Of a DNA stretch of 64,000 bases, positions 1-8,529 are shown piece after piece. The DNA is from Alcaligenaceae bacterium. Its GTDB lineage: Bacteria > Pseudomonadota > Gammaproteobacteria > Burkholderiales > Burkholderiaceae_B. The position numbers and the translations under genes were made by a program. The DNA lies in contig JACCEO010000009.1 in NCBI GenBank assembly GCA_013416485.1, positions 62,001 through 126,000 of the forward strand. Direction: 5' to 3'. Within the stretch, counting starts at the first letter, position 1; each line of letters opens with the position of its first letter. The notes under the pieces are model-generated. The model was not told the origin of the DNA and made no database searches. It saw nothing but the letters and a program-made list of their open reading frames with translations.

Positions 1-1
1 T

Positions 2-883
2 TGTGCCTTGTTCTCTGTTGGCACTGGTATGCAACTGGCTACCAGTATGGATTTATTCATCGAGGGCAGGCATTTTTTTTCTGATGCTGATGCCGTCGCT
101 GTGGGCCACAAGGCCTTGGCTGTTAACTTGTCTGATCTAGCTGCTATGGGGGCCAGACCGCTGGCGTGCTTGCTGGGGCTGTCATTGCCCAGCATCGATC
201 ACCATTGGTTAGCTGGATTTTCCCAAGGCTTTCATGCGCTAGCTAAAGCCGCTGCCTGCCCTTTGGTGGGAGGGGACACTACACGTAGTTCTGATGGCAT
301 AGTCATTAGCGTTACCGTGATGGGTGAAGTCGCTGCCGATCTGGCGTTACGACGCTCTGCTGCTCAGCCGTATGACGATATCTGGATAACTGGCACTTTG
401 GGTGCGCCCGATATTGCCTTGCGTTTGTTGCAAGACCGTCTGCCAGCGAATCCTGCATTGCTTAAGGCGAGCCGGACTGCCTTGGAAATGCCGCTGCCGC
501 CTTGGCAGTTTGCGCAGTCGCTGGCGGGGGTGGCGCATGCTGCGCTAGATATCTCTGATGGCCTATCACAGGACTTGGGGCATATACTGCTTGCAAGTCA
601 GTGTGGTGCTGAACTTGATTACGTCAGTCTGCCTATAGACCCTTGTTTAAGTGGCTTGGATCTTGCCCTGCAACAGCAGGCGGTTCTGGCAGGTGGCGAT
701 GTCTACCAACTGTGCTTTACCGCCAGTGATCAGCGACGCCACGATATTCTTCAGCTTGCCCAGCAGGCGGGGGTTTCGGTGACCCGTGTGGGGCGTATTA
801 CCCCACAAGTTGGCTTGCGTGTCTTGGACCAACATGGTCAGCCCATCGAGCATGTCTTCGGTGGTTACGACCATTTTTCTTAA
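2..883 (+). CDS. thiL: thiamine-monophosphate kinase, 5' truncated by window edge
   Basis: ThiL phosphorylates thiamine phosphate to thiamine diphosphate with ATP in the cytoplasm, the last step of cofactor synthesis. The reading frame is open from base 2; the first residues, Cys-Ala-Leu, continue a typical ThiL GDDCAL metal-binding motif, so the TTG at base 8 is internal and not a start. The visible part shows the family pattern MDLFIEGRHF, the AVNLSDLAAMGA helix, the VGGDTTRS loop and the ALDISDGL motif of the AIR-synthase-like fold. About 30 N-terminal residues are missing. It sits 31 bases before pgpA on the same strand, a common betaproteobacterial pairing. Confidence 0.95.
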   Translation, partial: CALFSVGTGMQLATSMDLFIEGRHFFSDADAVAVGHKALAVNLSDLAAMGARPLACLLGLSLPSIDHHWLAGFSQGFHALAKAAACPLVGGDTTRSSDGIVISVTVMGEVAADLALRRSAAQPYDDIWITGTLGAPDIALRLLQDRLPANPALLKASRTALEMPLPPWQFAQSLAGVAHAALDISDGLSQDLGHILLASQCGAELDYVSLPIDPCLSGLDLALQQQAVLAGGDVYQLCFTASDQRRHDILQLAQQAGVSVTRVGRITPQVGLRVLDQHGQPIEHVFGGYDHFS

Positions 884-914
884 CCATCGCTTTTCCGTTT
901 CGGAACTATTGCAC

Positions 915-1439
915 ATGTCAGACTCACGCCCCGTTCATGCGGACCAGACGCCAATTCAGCCAACCGTAGCGTGGGTTTTTCAGTCTCTGCCGCGCATACT
1001 GGCCTTTGGCTTTGGCAGTGGTTTGATACGTCCTGGTCCGGGAACTTGGGGCACATTAATGGCGTGGCCCTTGTGGGTTGTCGGTCTTTCACGCTTGTCA
1101 GATGCCTATGTGGCTGGGTTTTTGCTGTTGGCCTTCGTTTTGGGGTGTTGGATATGTGGTCGTACCGGCCGAGAATTAGGTAAGTCCGATCATGGTGGTA
1201 TGGTCTGGGATGAAATGGTCGCTTTTTGGTTGGTGTTGTGGCTGACCCCGGCAGGGTGGCAGGCACAATTAATCGCCTTTGTTCTATTCCGTTTTTTTGA
1301 TATCCTGAAACCACCTCCCATACGGCTATTTGACCGTAGACTAAGCAATGGCTTTGGTGTCATGTGGGATGACCTTCTTGCTGCTGGCTATAGCTTACTG
1401 ATCATTGCCATACTGGTCCGACTAAAGGTGATACTGTGA
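915..1439 (+). CDS. pgpA: phosphatidylglycerophosphatase A
   Basis: PgpA is an inner-membrane phosphatase that removes phosphate from phosphatidylglycerophosphate to make phosphatidylglycerol. The 174-residue protein has the diagnostic GSGLIRPGPGTWGTL motif, the acidic WDEM motif and the FFDILKPPPIR motif, with several hydrophobic segments. The frame is open further upstream into thiL; I chose ATG 915 because homologous sequence begins shortly after it and because it clears the thiL stop. An in-frame ATG at 852 is an alternative. Its TGA overlaps the GTG start of cinA by four bases, so the two are probably translationally coupled. Confidence 0.93.
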   Translation: MSDSRPVHADQTPIQPTVAWVFQSLPRILAFGFGSGLIRPGPGTWGTLMAWPLWVVGLSRLSDAYVAGFLLLAFVLGCWICGRTGRELGKSDHGGMVWDEMVAFWLVLWLTPAGWQAQLIAFVLFRFFDILKPPPIRLFDRRLSNGFGVMWDDLLAAGYSLLIIAILVRLKVIL

Positions 1440-1936
1440 ATAATCATGAACTATTGCGTGATGTAGCGGAACTGGGTCAATTACTGGTTGATAAAGGCTG
1501 GACCTTTGCCTGCGCCGAATCTTGTACTGGTGGACTCTTGGCTGCGGCTATGACCACTTTGCCAGGCTCTAGTGCCTGGTTCGACCGTGGCTTGGTCACT
1601 TACTCTAACGCGGCCAAAATTCAGTTGTTAGGTGTTAATGGTGAAACCCTAGAGCGTTTTGGTGCGGTTAGTGAAGAAACGGCGATGGAAATGGCGGCAG
1701 GTGTTTTAGATGCAGCGCCTGACGCTTTTATCAGTATATCTACCACGGGTATTGCTGGACCAGATGGTGCTACTCCGGGTAAACCGGTAGGTATGGTGTG
1801 TTTTGGTTTTTCCCAACGTGCAGCCCAAGGCGTGGTAACCCGTGCCCTTACTAAGGTATTTGAGGGCGATCGTAATCAGATACGTGCCACGTCAGTGGCT
1901 TTTGCACTACAGACAGCAGTAGCCCAACTGCGTTAA
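1436..1936 (+). CDS. pncC: nicotinamide-nucleotide amidohydrolase (CinA C-terminal domain, PncC)
   Basis: This 166-residue protein is the stand-alone CinA C-terminal domain, which deamidates nicotinamide mononucleotide and so recycles pyridine nucleotides. Family motifs are AESCTGGLLAAA near the N-terminus and TTGIAGPDGATPGKPVG in the second half. The start is GTG 1436, preceded by a good AAAGGTG ribosome-binding site and overlapping the pgpA stop in GTGA. There is no N-terminal molybdopterin-binding (MoeA/MogA-like) domain, as is usual for the short proteobacterial form. It is often annotated simply as CinA family protein. Confidence 0.93.
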   Translation: MNNHELLRDVAELGQLLVDKGWTFACAESCTGGLLAAAMTTLPGSSAWFDRGLVTYSNAAKIQLLGVNGETLERFGAVSEETAMEMAAGVLDAAPDAFISISTTGIAGPDGATPGKPVGMVCFGFSQRAAQGVVTRALTKVFEGDRNQIRATSVAFALQTAVAQLR

Positions 1937-1956
1937 CTGTATCTACATGGTTCGGT

Positions 1957-2222
1957 TTATTTTATGTCGCGTGCAACAGTAGGCACGCGCCATAAATACC
2001 ATGCGGCTAAGGTGCGGTAAGGGCTCCAGGCTAAACCTATATCACCCATTTGGCGTGTAGTTGCTGATACGCTACCGCACGTATCAGCGCCTCATAGGGT
2101 TCACGTGCGGGATGGGCCTGGTGCAGACAAGGGCCGGTGGTTGCAATGTGATGTGCCCAGTCCTGATCCAGCTCCGATAAATAATGGGCCGCTGCGTTAT
2201 AACCCTCGTCTGGGTGTGCCAT
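1957..2222 (-). pseudogene. alkA-type DNA-3-methyladenine glycosylase, internally deleted remnant
   Basis: The first about 58 codons read as the N-terminus of an AlkA/HhH-GPD DNA glycosylase, including ALIRAVAYQQLHAK. The frame then runs into WVI and a stop at 2037-2039. In a shifted frame, from about 2046 to the stop at 1957-1959, the DNA encodes GLAWSPYRTLAAWYLWR, which is the conserved C-terminus of the same family. The roughly 120 residues between (helix-hairpin-helix and catalytic Asp) are missing. An intact member has about 200 residues or more. The gene is therefore a relic left by an internal deletion plus frameshift. It is divergent from hslR. Family assignment is from memory of AlkA proteins, without a search. 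Confidence 0.8.
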
Positions 2223-2278
2223 CTCGTTTGTCTCCTGGTTATGATGTCTGCTTGTGTTGTCAAAATAAGGGCATAGAT

Positions 2279-2662
2279 ATGGCAGATAAAATTCGGCTAG
2301 ACAAGTGGTTATGGGCTGCCAGGTTTTATAAAACCCGCAGCTTGGCTGCCAGCGAGGTTGGCAAAGGACGTGTTCTGGTCAACGGTCAGCCGGTGAAACC
2401 AGCCCGTGATGTTTCTATCAATGACCTGATTAGTATACGTAAAAATGACCCCACTACCCATGTTCGTGTGTGCGCTATTAGTGGTGTAAGGGGGCCAGCG
2501 CCGGTAGCGCGCTTGTTATACGAAGAAACCCCTGAAAGTGTAGAGGCGCGTGAACATGCAGCAGAACTTCGACGCTTGGCACCTGAACCTGCGCATGACT
2601 TTACTGATGGGCGCCCCACCAAACGGGATAGGCGGCAAATGGCCATGATACGGGGCAAGTAA
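2279..2662 (+). CDS. hslR: heat-shock protein 15, S4-domain RNA-binding protein
   Basis: HslR (Hsp15) binds stalled free 50S subunits that carry a nascent chain and helps recycle them. The 127-residue protein starts with an S4 RNA-binding fold: KIRLDKWLWAARFYKTRS, then GKGRVLVNGQPVKPARDV. A basic C-terminal tail (RPTKRDRRQ) follows, as expected. The frame is open well upstream, but ATG 2279 gives the family N-terminus, and the upstream bases overlap the alkA remnant on the other strand. It stands alone on this strand. Confidence 0.93.
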   Translation: MADKIRLDKWLWAARFYKTRSLAASEVGKGRVLVNGQPVKPARDVSINDLISIRKNDPTTHVRVCAISGVRGPAPVARLLYEETPESVEAREHAAELRRLAPEPAHDFTDGRPTKRDRRQMAMIRGK

Positions 2663-2732
2663 TGCTACTTTGTCGACAGTCTGTTGTAGATAGCGTACGA
2701 TTAACATGTATAAAACGCTAGTGCTGCACGCG

Positions 2733-2747
2733 TTAATGAACCATTAA
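2733..2747. promoter_or_regulatory. inverted repeat just before the tetR start, possible operator
   Basis: TTAATG-AAC-CATTAA is a perfect 6-3-6 inverted repeat ending nine bases before the ATG of the TetR-family gene. TetR regulators commonly repress their own genes from such palindromes, so this is a candidate autoregulatory site. The arms are short and the region is AT-rich, so chance cannot be excluded. Confidence 0.35.
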
Positions 2748-2756
2748 ATCATCGAC

Positions 2757-3344
2757 ATGCCACGAGTCTCCCAAGCCCAAACCGCCAAAAATCGCATTGC
2801 TATTGAACGTGCCTCGTCACGCTTAATCCGAGAACGCGGATTAAGCGTTAGCGTCGCAGACTTGATGGGTGCAGCAGGGCTTACGCATGGTGGCTTCTAT
2901 GGGCATTTTCAGTCCAAAGATGAATTGACGGAAATCGCCTGTGCGCAAGCCTTTGAAAGCGCTGTTAAACGCTGGATGCAGCGTATAGCCGATGCACAAA
3001 ACCCGGAAGCAGCCCAAGCAGCAATCGTGGATGGCTACCTTACTGCACGCAATCGCTCGTCGCCAGGCACCAGTTGCCCTGTGACAGCATTGGTGGTTGA
3101 TGTGGCTAGGGAAAGCGAAGACAAGCCCGTTCGTGTAGCGTTTAATAAGGGACTAGAGCAGTTGGTAGAACTACTGACCTCTGTGCAGCCCAAGGTAGCG
3201 CAAGGCGAAACGGACCGGGCAGCTGCTTTAGCACAATTAGCCACTATGGTTGGTGCGATGGTGCTGGCAAGGGCCACCGAAGGCAACCCCATGTCTGACG
3301 AACTGCTGGCAGCAGCACGTGAACACTTACTGACCTTGCGTTAG
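2757..3344 (+). CDS. TetR/AcrR family transcriptional regulator
   Basis: This 195-residue protein has the TetR helix-turn-helix near residues 30-60: ADLMGAAGLTHGGFYGHF followed by a lysine/acid-rich turn. The C-terminal two-thirds would be the ligand-binding and dimerisation part; it holds the GTSCPVTALVVDV segment seen in one TetR subgroup. A short inverted repeat at 2733-2747 may be its operator. It converges on the MFS transporter and its 40-residue companion, so it is not in the usual divergent arrangement. It could still control that transporter. The ligand is unknown. Confidence 0.9.
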   Translation: MPRVSQAQTAKNRIAIERASSRLIRERGLSVSVADLMGAAGLTHGGFYGHFQSKDELTEIACAQAFESAVKRWMQRIADAQNPEAAQAAIVDGYLTARNRSSPGTSCPVTALVVDVARESEDKPVRVAFNKGLEQLVELLTSVQPKVAQGETDRAAALAQLATMVGAMVLARATEGNPMSDELLAAAREHLLTLR

Positions 3345-3463
3345 CAAAATGTCATATTGATGGGCATCAGGCTTAAGCTACCTTGGCGCCAGCCATAGAA
3401 AATTAAAAACACCAGTGCCACCAGGACACTGGTTAGTAGAATAAACCCAGCTTTTCGTATCAT
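3341..3463 (-). CDS. small single-span membrane protein coupled to the MFS gene
   Basis: A 40-codon ORF starts at ATG 3463-3461 on the minus strand. Its ATG overlaps the TGA of the upstream MFS transporter gene (ATGA), and a strong AAGGAG lies 7 bases before it inside the end of that gene. The product has a basic start (MIRKAG), about 18 hydrophobic residues, then GWRQGS and a short polar tail ending in Cys. This fits a single membrane span with a short exposed tail. Its stop overlaps the tetR stop on the other strand by four bases. The good ribosome-binding site and coupling argue that it is real. I do not recognise a family. It may modulate the transporter, but that is inference. Confidence 0.65.
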   Translation of the reverse strand: MIRKAGFILLTSVLVALVFLIFYGWRQGSLSLMPINMTFC

Positions 3464-4662
3464 GTGTGGGCTCCTTGTAGGCGTGCTACGGCTTGTTCGC
3501 GTATAGGCCAATTCAATGCAGCAGCGACTACGCTTAGAACGATGGAAATCTGCCAGACCAAGTCGTAACTACCCGTGCGGTCAAACAGGTATCCGCCTAG
3601 CCATCCGCCTAGAAAGGATCCTATTTGGTGAAAAAGAAATACGATGCCGCCCAACATAGATAGGTTGCGTACGCCAAACATGGTGGCAATGGTGCCGTTG
3701 GTTAGTGGGACTGTGGAAAGCCAGAGTAATCCCATGGTAATGCCAAAGGCATAGGCCGTCCAGGCACTAATGGGCGTGGCAATGAATAGCGCGATGACAA
3801 CGCCGCGCGCCAAATATAAGGCACTTAGCAGGCGTGGCTTGGAACGGTGTTCGCCTAGCCAGCCAGCAATATAGGTACCAAACACATTGAATAAGCCTAC
3901 CAGTGCCAGCACAGTAGTGCCCACTATGATGGGTAAGTTTTTGTCTGCTAAGTAGGCTGGCAGGTGTACACCGATAAATACGACTTGAAAGCCACAGACA
4001 AAAAAGCCGAAAGCTAACAGGCGAAATCCTGAATGGCCACACGCTTCGCGTAGTGCCTCGCCCATAGTTTGTTTGGGTTCGTTGGTAACTTGAGGGGTAT
4101 CTTTGATCATGGCGGTTAAGGGCATAATCAGGGCAGCCATCAGGCCAAGGGCAATGAGTGCTGCTGACCAGCCTAACCAATCAAGGAGTCCCAGCGTACC
4201 TGGCAACATAGCAAACTGACCAAACGAGCCTGCTGCTGCGGCAATACCCATAGCCATACTGCGTTTTTCTGCTGGCACTGCACGACCCACTACACCCAGA
4301 AGCACGGAAAACGACGTGCCTGACAAACCTATACCAATTAATAGCCCAGCACTAAGGGACAAAGACAGGGCTGAGTCAGCAAACCCCATGCAGATTAGGC
4401 CACTGGTGTATAGCAGTCCACCCACAGCAATGGTTCGACGTGCACCATACTTATCGGCCAATGCACCTGCAAAAGGTTGGGCAATACCCCATGCAAGATT
4501 TTGCAAGGCCATTGCAAAGGCAAATACTTCACGTCCCCAGCCAAACTCTTGGCTCATGGGCGAGAGAAACAAACCAAAACCATGACGTGTGCCCAGCGAT
4601 AAAAATAGTATCAATGAAGCACCTAGCAGCAGCCAGAAGCTCTTGCGCCATACAGAAGTCAT
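3460..4662 (-). CDS. major facilitator superfamily transporter
   Basis: A 400-residue inner-membrane protein with about twelve hydrophobic spans. The loop between spans 2 and 3 has the MFS signature (GALADKYGARRT), and a related loop (GWLGEHRSKPR) lies between spans 8 and 9. The sequence resembles the monocarboxylate/oxalate-formate type of MFS carriers common in Burkholderiales, but the substrate cannot be read from it. The start at 4662 has AAGGAC upstream. A 40-residue membrane ORF begins at its stop codon, and a TetR gene converges from the other side. Confidence 0.9.
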   Translation of the reverse strand: MTSVWRKSFWLLLGASLILFLSLGTRHGFGLFLSPMSQEFGWGREVFAFAMALQNLAWGIAQPFAGALADKYGARRTIAVGGLLYTSGLICMGFADSALSLSLSAGLLIGIGLSGTSFSVLLGVVGRAVPAEKRSMAMGIAAAAGSFGQFAMLPGTLGLLDWLGWSAALIALGLMAALIMPLTAMIKDTPQVTNEPKQTMGEALREACGHSGFRLLAFGFFVCGFQVVFIGVHLPAYLADKNLPIIVGTTVLALVGLFNVFGTYIAGWLGEHRSKPRLLSALYLARGVVIALFIATPISAWTAYAFGITMGLLWLSTVPLTNGTIATMFGVRNLSMLGGIVFLFHQIGSFLGGWLGGYLFDRTGSYDLVWQISIVLSVVAAALNWPIREQAVARLQGAHT

Positions 4663-4819
4663 GGTTTGTCCTTATACTCGTAGAAGTCAGCGAGAATTAT
4701 TAAAAATAAATGATACTTGACCTTTATTTGTTGGGCAACGCTTAAGGTCAGTCAGGTGGCAGAATACTCGTTTTATAAGACATATTGACCTTGAGGTGTA
4801 ACAAATATGTTACCGACAC

Positions 4820-4847
4820 TTGAAGTCCTGGCTTTCGTCCTTATAAT
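4820..4847 (+). promoter_or_regulatory. groESL promoter
   Basis: TTGAAG (4820-4825) and a perfect TATAAT (4842-4847) are 16 bases apart, a strong sigma-70 match. The same bases also read as a heat-shock sigma-32-like promoter: CTTGAAG at 4819-4825, 13 bases, then CCTTATAA at 4839-4846. The CIRCE operator begins at the last base of the -10 box, so a bound repressor would cover the transcription start. Confidence 0.75.
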
Positions 4848-4873
4848 TAGCACTCGTAGGGGATGAGTGCTAA
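4847..4873. promoter_or_regulatory. CIRCE operator (HrcA binding site)
   Basis: TTAGCACTC (4847-4855), nine bases, then GAGTGCTAA (4865-4873). This is an exact copy of the consensus CIRCE element bound by the HrcA repressor in front of chaperonin operons. It lies between the promoter and groES and abuts the -10 box. hrcA itself is not in the window. Confidence 0.95.
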
Positions 4874-4921
4874 CGGCGCTTTCCCTTAACCTTATTATAA
4901 ATTTGAAATAGGAGTTCCTTC

Positions 4922-5209
4922 ATGGCACTGCGTCCTTTGCACGATCGCGTGATCGTCAAGCGTCTGGACAACGAGCGCACTACTGCCTCGGGTATCGTTA
5001 TCCCTGAAAGCGCGGCTGAAAAGCCCGATCAGGGCGAAGTCGTGGCCGTCGGCCCAGGTAAAAGAACCGAAGATGGCAAAGTGCTTCCGGTTGATCTGAA
5101 AGTCGGCGACAAGGTACTTTTCGGCAAATACGCCGGCCAGTCGGTCAAGGTTGATGGCGAAGAAGTTCTCGTCATCCGCGAGGACGAAATCCTCGCCGTG
5201 GTTCTGTAA
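4922..5209 (+). CDS. groS: co-chaperonin GroES
   Basis: GroES is the heptameric lid of the GroEL folding chamber in the cytoplasm. The 95-residue length is standard. Motifs include [10 protein letters not shown] at the N-terminus, the mobile loop around residues 17-35, and [16 protein letters not shown] ribosome-binding site precedes ATG 4922. Transcription comes from the promoter and CIRCE operator at 4820-4873, and groEL follows 27 bases downstream in one operon. Confidence 0.98.
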   Translation: MALRPLHDRVIVKRLDNERTTASGIVIPESAAEKPDQGEVVAVGPGKRTEDGKVLPVDLKVGDKVLFGKYAGQSVKVDGEEVLVIREDEILAVVL

Positions 5210-6895
<1,686 letters not shown>

Positions 6896-6945
6896 GCCCT
6901 TACTGTTGGTTGGCCGACCCTGGTGTCGGCCAGTCACCATGTACG

Positions 6946-6977
6946 TAAAAAGTCCTGGCTTAGGCCAGGACTTTTTT
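6946..6977 (+). terminator. rho-independent terminator of groESL
   Basis: AAGTCCTGGC, a short TTAG-type loop, and GCCAGGACTT form a stem of about ten pairs followed by six T. It lies 50 bases past the groEL stop. A second hairpin without a T-run, TGGCCGAC-6-GTCGGCCA, lies just upstream at 6911-6932. Confidence 0.88.
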
Positions 6978-7094
6978 ATGTGCGGTGCAAGCCATTGTTT
7001 AAGCATTTAGCGTTATATCGGGTATGTTCTACAATGTACCGTTGCTATATCGTATTGCTTAGCATTACGCCAGTTTTATTGTTTAACTTACACC

Positions 7095-7487
7095 ATGAGC
7101 CTTACCAAATCACCTTATAAAAGCAAAGGCGGCCTGGGCCGTTTGTTCAATGCCTTGCGCTATTCGCAGCAAGGCTTGTGGGCGGCATGTCGGCATGAAG
7201 CTGCATTTCGTCAGGAATTGGTATTGACGCTCTTCTTGGTCCCTGTTGCGTTTTGGCTTAGCCGTAGCCTGGGCGAGCTGCTGCTGTTATTGGGTAGCTT
7301 GGTATTGTTATTAGTGGTCGAGCTTTTGAATTCTGCCCTGGAAGCACTGGCAGATGCCATTACCTTGGATCATCATCCTTTAATAGGGCGAGCCAAAGAC
7401 CTGGGTAGCGCAGCCGTCATGCTGACCCTACTGTTTGGCGCTGTGGTTTGGGTGAGTTTATTTGTTATACGATTTATGCCTGCTTAA
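7095..7487 (+). CDS. dgkA: diacylglycerol kinase
   Basis: DgkA is a small trimeric inner-membrane kinase that recycles diacylglycerol from osmoregulated glucan synthesis to phosphatidic acid. The 130-residue protein has an amphipathic N-terminus (RLFNALRYSQQGL), three predicted membrane spans, and the active-site motif VVELLNSALEALAD followed by RAKDLGSAAV. No strong ribosome-binding site precedes ATG 7095, but the homologous region begins soon after it. It is followed by pyrF with an 84-base gap holding a palindrome and a -10-like box. Confidence 0.94.
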   Translation: MSLTKSPYKSKGGLGRLFNALRYSQQGLWAACRHEAAFRQELVLTLFLVPVAFWLSRSLGELLLLLGSLVLLLVVELLNSALEALADAITLDHHPLIGRAKDLGSAAVMLTLLFGAVVWVSLFVIRFMPA

Positions 7488-7500
7488 GACATTTGCAGTG

Positions 7501-7514
7501 TACCCAGCTGGGTA
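7501..7514. promoter_or_regulatory. 14-base perfect palindrome upstream of pyrF
   Basis: TACCCAGCTGGGTA reads the same on both strands. It lies 13 bases before a TATAAT (7528-7533) that is the likely -10 box for pyrF, that is, where the -35 region would be. No T-run follows, so it does not look like a dgkA terminator. It may be a regulator site; no regulator is identified. Confidence 0.4.
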
Positions 7515-7571
7515 TATAACAGACGCTTATAATCACATCCCATTTTCTATCGCTAACCTTGTTGGGTTCCC

Positions 7572-8393
7572 ATGATATTCACCAAAAAACTTGAACAAGC
7601 CTGGACCACTACTGACTCCATGCTGATGCTGGGGCTGGATCCGGATCCACAACGTTTTCCTGCAGAACTCGAAGGTCAGCCAGATGCCATATACGAATTT
7701 TGTCGCGCCATGATAGATGCGACAGCACCGTATGTATGTGGGATCAAACCGCAAATTGCATATTTTTCGGCTCAAGGAGCAGAAGACCAGCTACAGGATT
7801 TATGCCAGTATGTTAGGCAGCAATATCCTGGCCTGCCTGTGGTGCTGGACGCCAAGCGCGGTGATATTGGTTCGACAGCTGAACAATATGCCCGCGAGGC
7901 ATTTGAGCGCTATGGTGCAGATGCGGTTACGGTCAATCCGTATATGGGGTTTGATTCGGTCGAACCTTATTTGGCCAGAGCAAATAAAGGGGTCATAGTG
8001 CTATGTCGTACGTCCAATAAAGGGGGGTCTGACCTCCAGTTTTTGGAAACTGCTGATGGCACGCCCTTATATTTGCATGTGGCCGGTTTGGTGGCTGACC
8101 AATGGAATCAAAACGGACAATGTGCTTTGGTGGTGGGGGCAACTTATCCCGAAGAAATTGCACGGGTACGTGCGCGTGTGGGTGATATGCCATTATTGAT
8201 TCCCGGTATTGGGGCTCAGGGTGGGGATATTCCCGCAACCGTTCAGGCCGGTCAAAATAGTAAAGGTCTGGGCATGATGATCAACTCTTCACGCGCCATA
8301 CTGTACGCCAGTGAGGGTGAAGACTGGCGTAAAGCAGCCGCTCAAGCCGCTATGGATACCAGGGACGCTATCAGGGCAGCCTGCATTTCCTAG
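7572..8393 (+). CDS. pyrF: orotidine-5'-phosphate decarboxylase
   Basis: PyrF converts OMP to UMP, the last step of de novo pyrimidine synthesis. The 273-residue protein is the longer type found in many betaproteobacteria and actinobacteria. It has [13 protein letters not shown] near the N-terminus and the catalytic [11 protein letters not shown], with Asp93 and Lys95. The phosphate-binding loop is near [12 protein letters not shown]. It lies alone between dgkA and the sox cluster. A TATAAT at 7528-7533 is a likely -10 box. Confidence 0.96.
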   Translation: MIFTKKLEQAWTTTDSMLMLGLDPDPQRFPAELEGQPDAIYEFCRAMIDATAPYVCGIKPQIAYFSAQGAEDQLQDLCQYVRQQYPGLPVVLDAKRGDIGSTAEQYAREAFERYGADAVTVNPYMGFDSVEPYLARANKGVIVLCRTSNKGGSDLQFLETADGTPLYLHVAGLVADQWNQNGQCALVVGATYPEEIARVRARVGDMPLLIPGIGAQGGDIPATVQAGQNSKGLGMMINSSRAILYASEGEDWRKAAAQAAMDTRDAIRAACIS

Positions 8394-8448
8394 CAGTTAC
8401 ATTTAATTAGATTGTTTTTATATTTTCTGGATCAAAAACACCAGGGCC

Positions 8449-8462
8449 TAGGGTTTACCCTA
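8449..8462. promoter_or_regulatory. inverted repeat in the sox leader, candidate operator
   Basis: TAGGGT-TT-ACCCTA is a perfect 6-2-6 inverted repeat in the 136-base gap before soxC. The gap is otherwise AT-rich, and I could not assign a convincing -35/-10 pair in it. The position, about 70 bases before the first sox gene, suits a binding site for a regulator of thiosulfate oxidation. No soxR-like regulator gene is in the window. Confidence 0.4.
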
Positions 8463-8529
8463 ATCAGATCTTTTGGTTATTAGTTTATGATTCAAGATTG
8501 TTAAAGATAGACTTTCAGGAGTTCAATAA

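Noticed and set aside
880-1314. A 144-codon minus-strand frame across pgpA
   Set aside because: pgpA is well supported on the plus strand; the antisense frame shows no motif.
6911-6932. Hairpin TGGCCGAC-6-GTCGGCCA as a second groEL terminator
   Set aside because: No T-run follows; the real terminator is 14 bases further on. It may only help fold the 3' end.
7572-7700. Adjacent GGATCCGGATCC in pyrF as a sign of a cloning junction
   Set aside because: The bases encode the conserved LDPDP motif of PyrF in frame, so they are native coding sequence.
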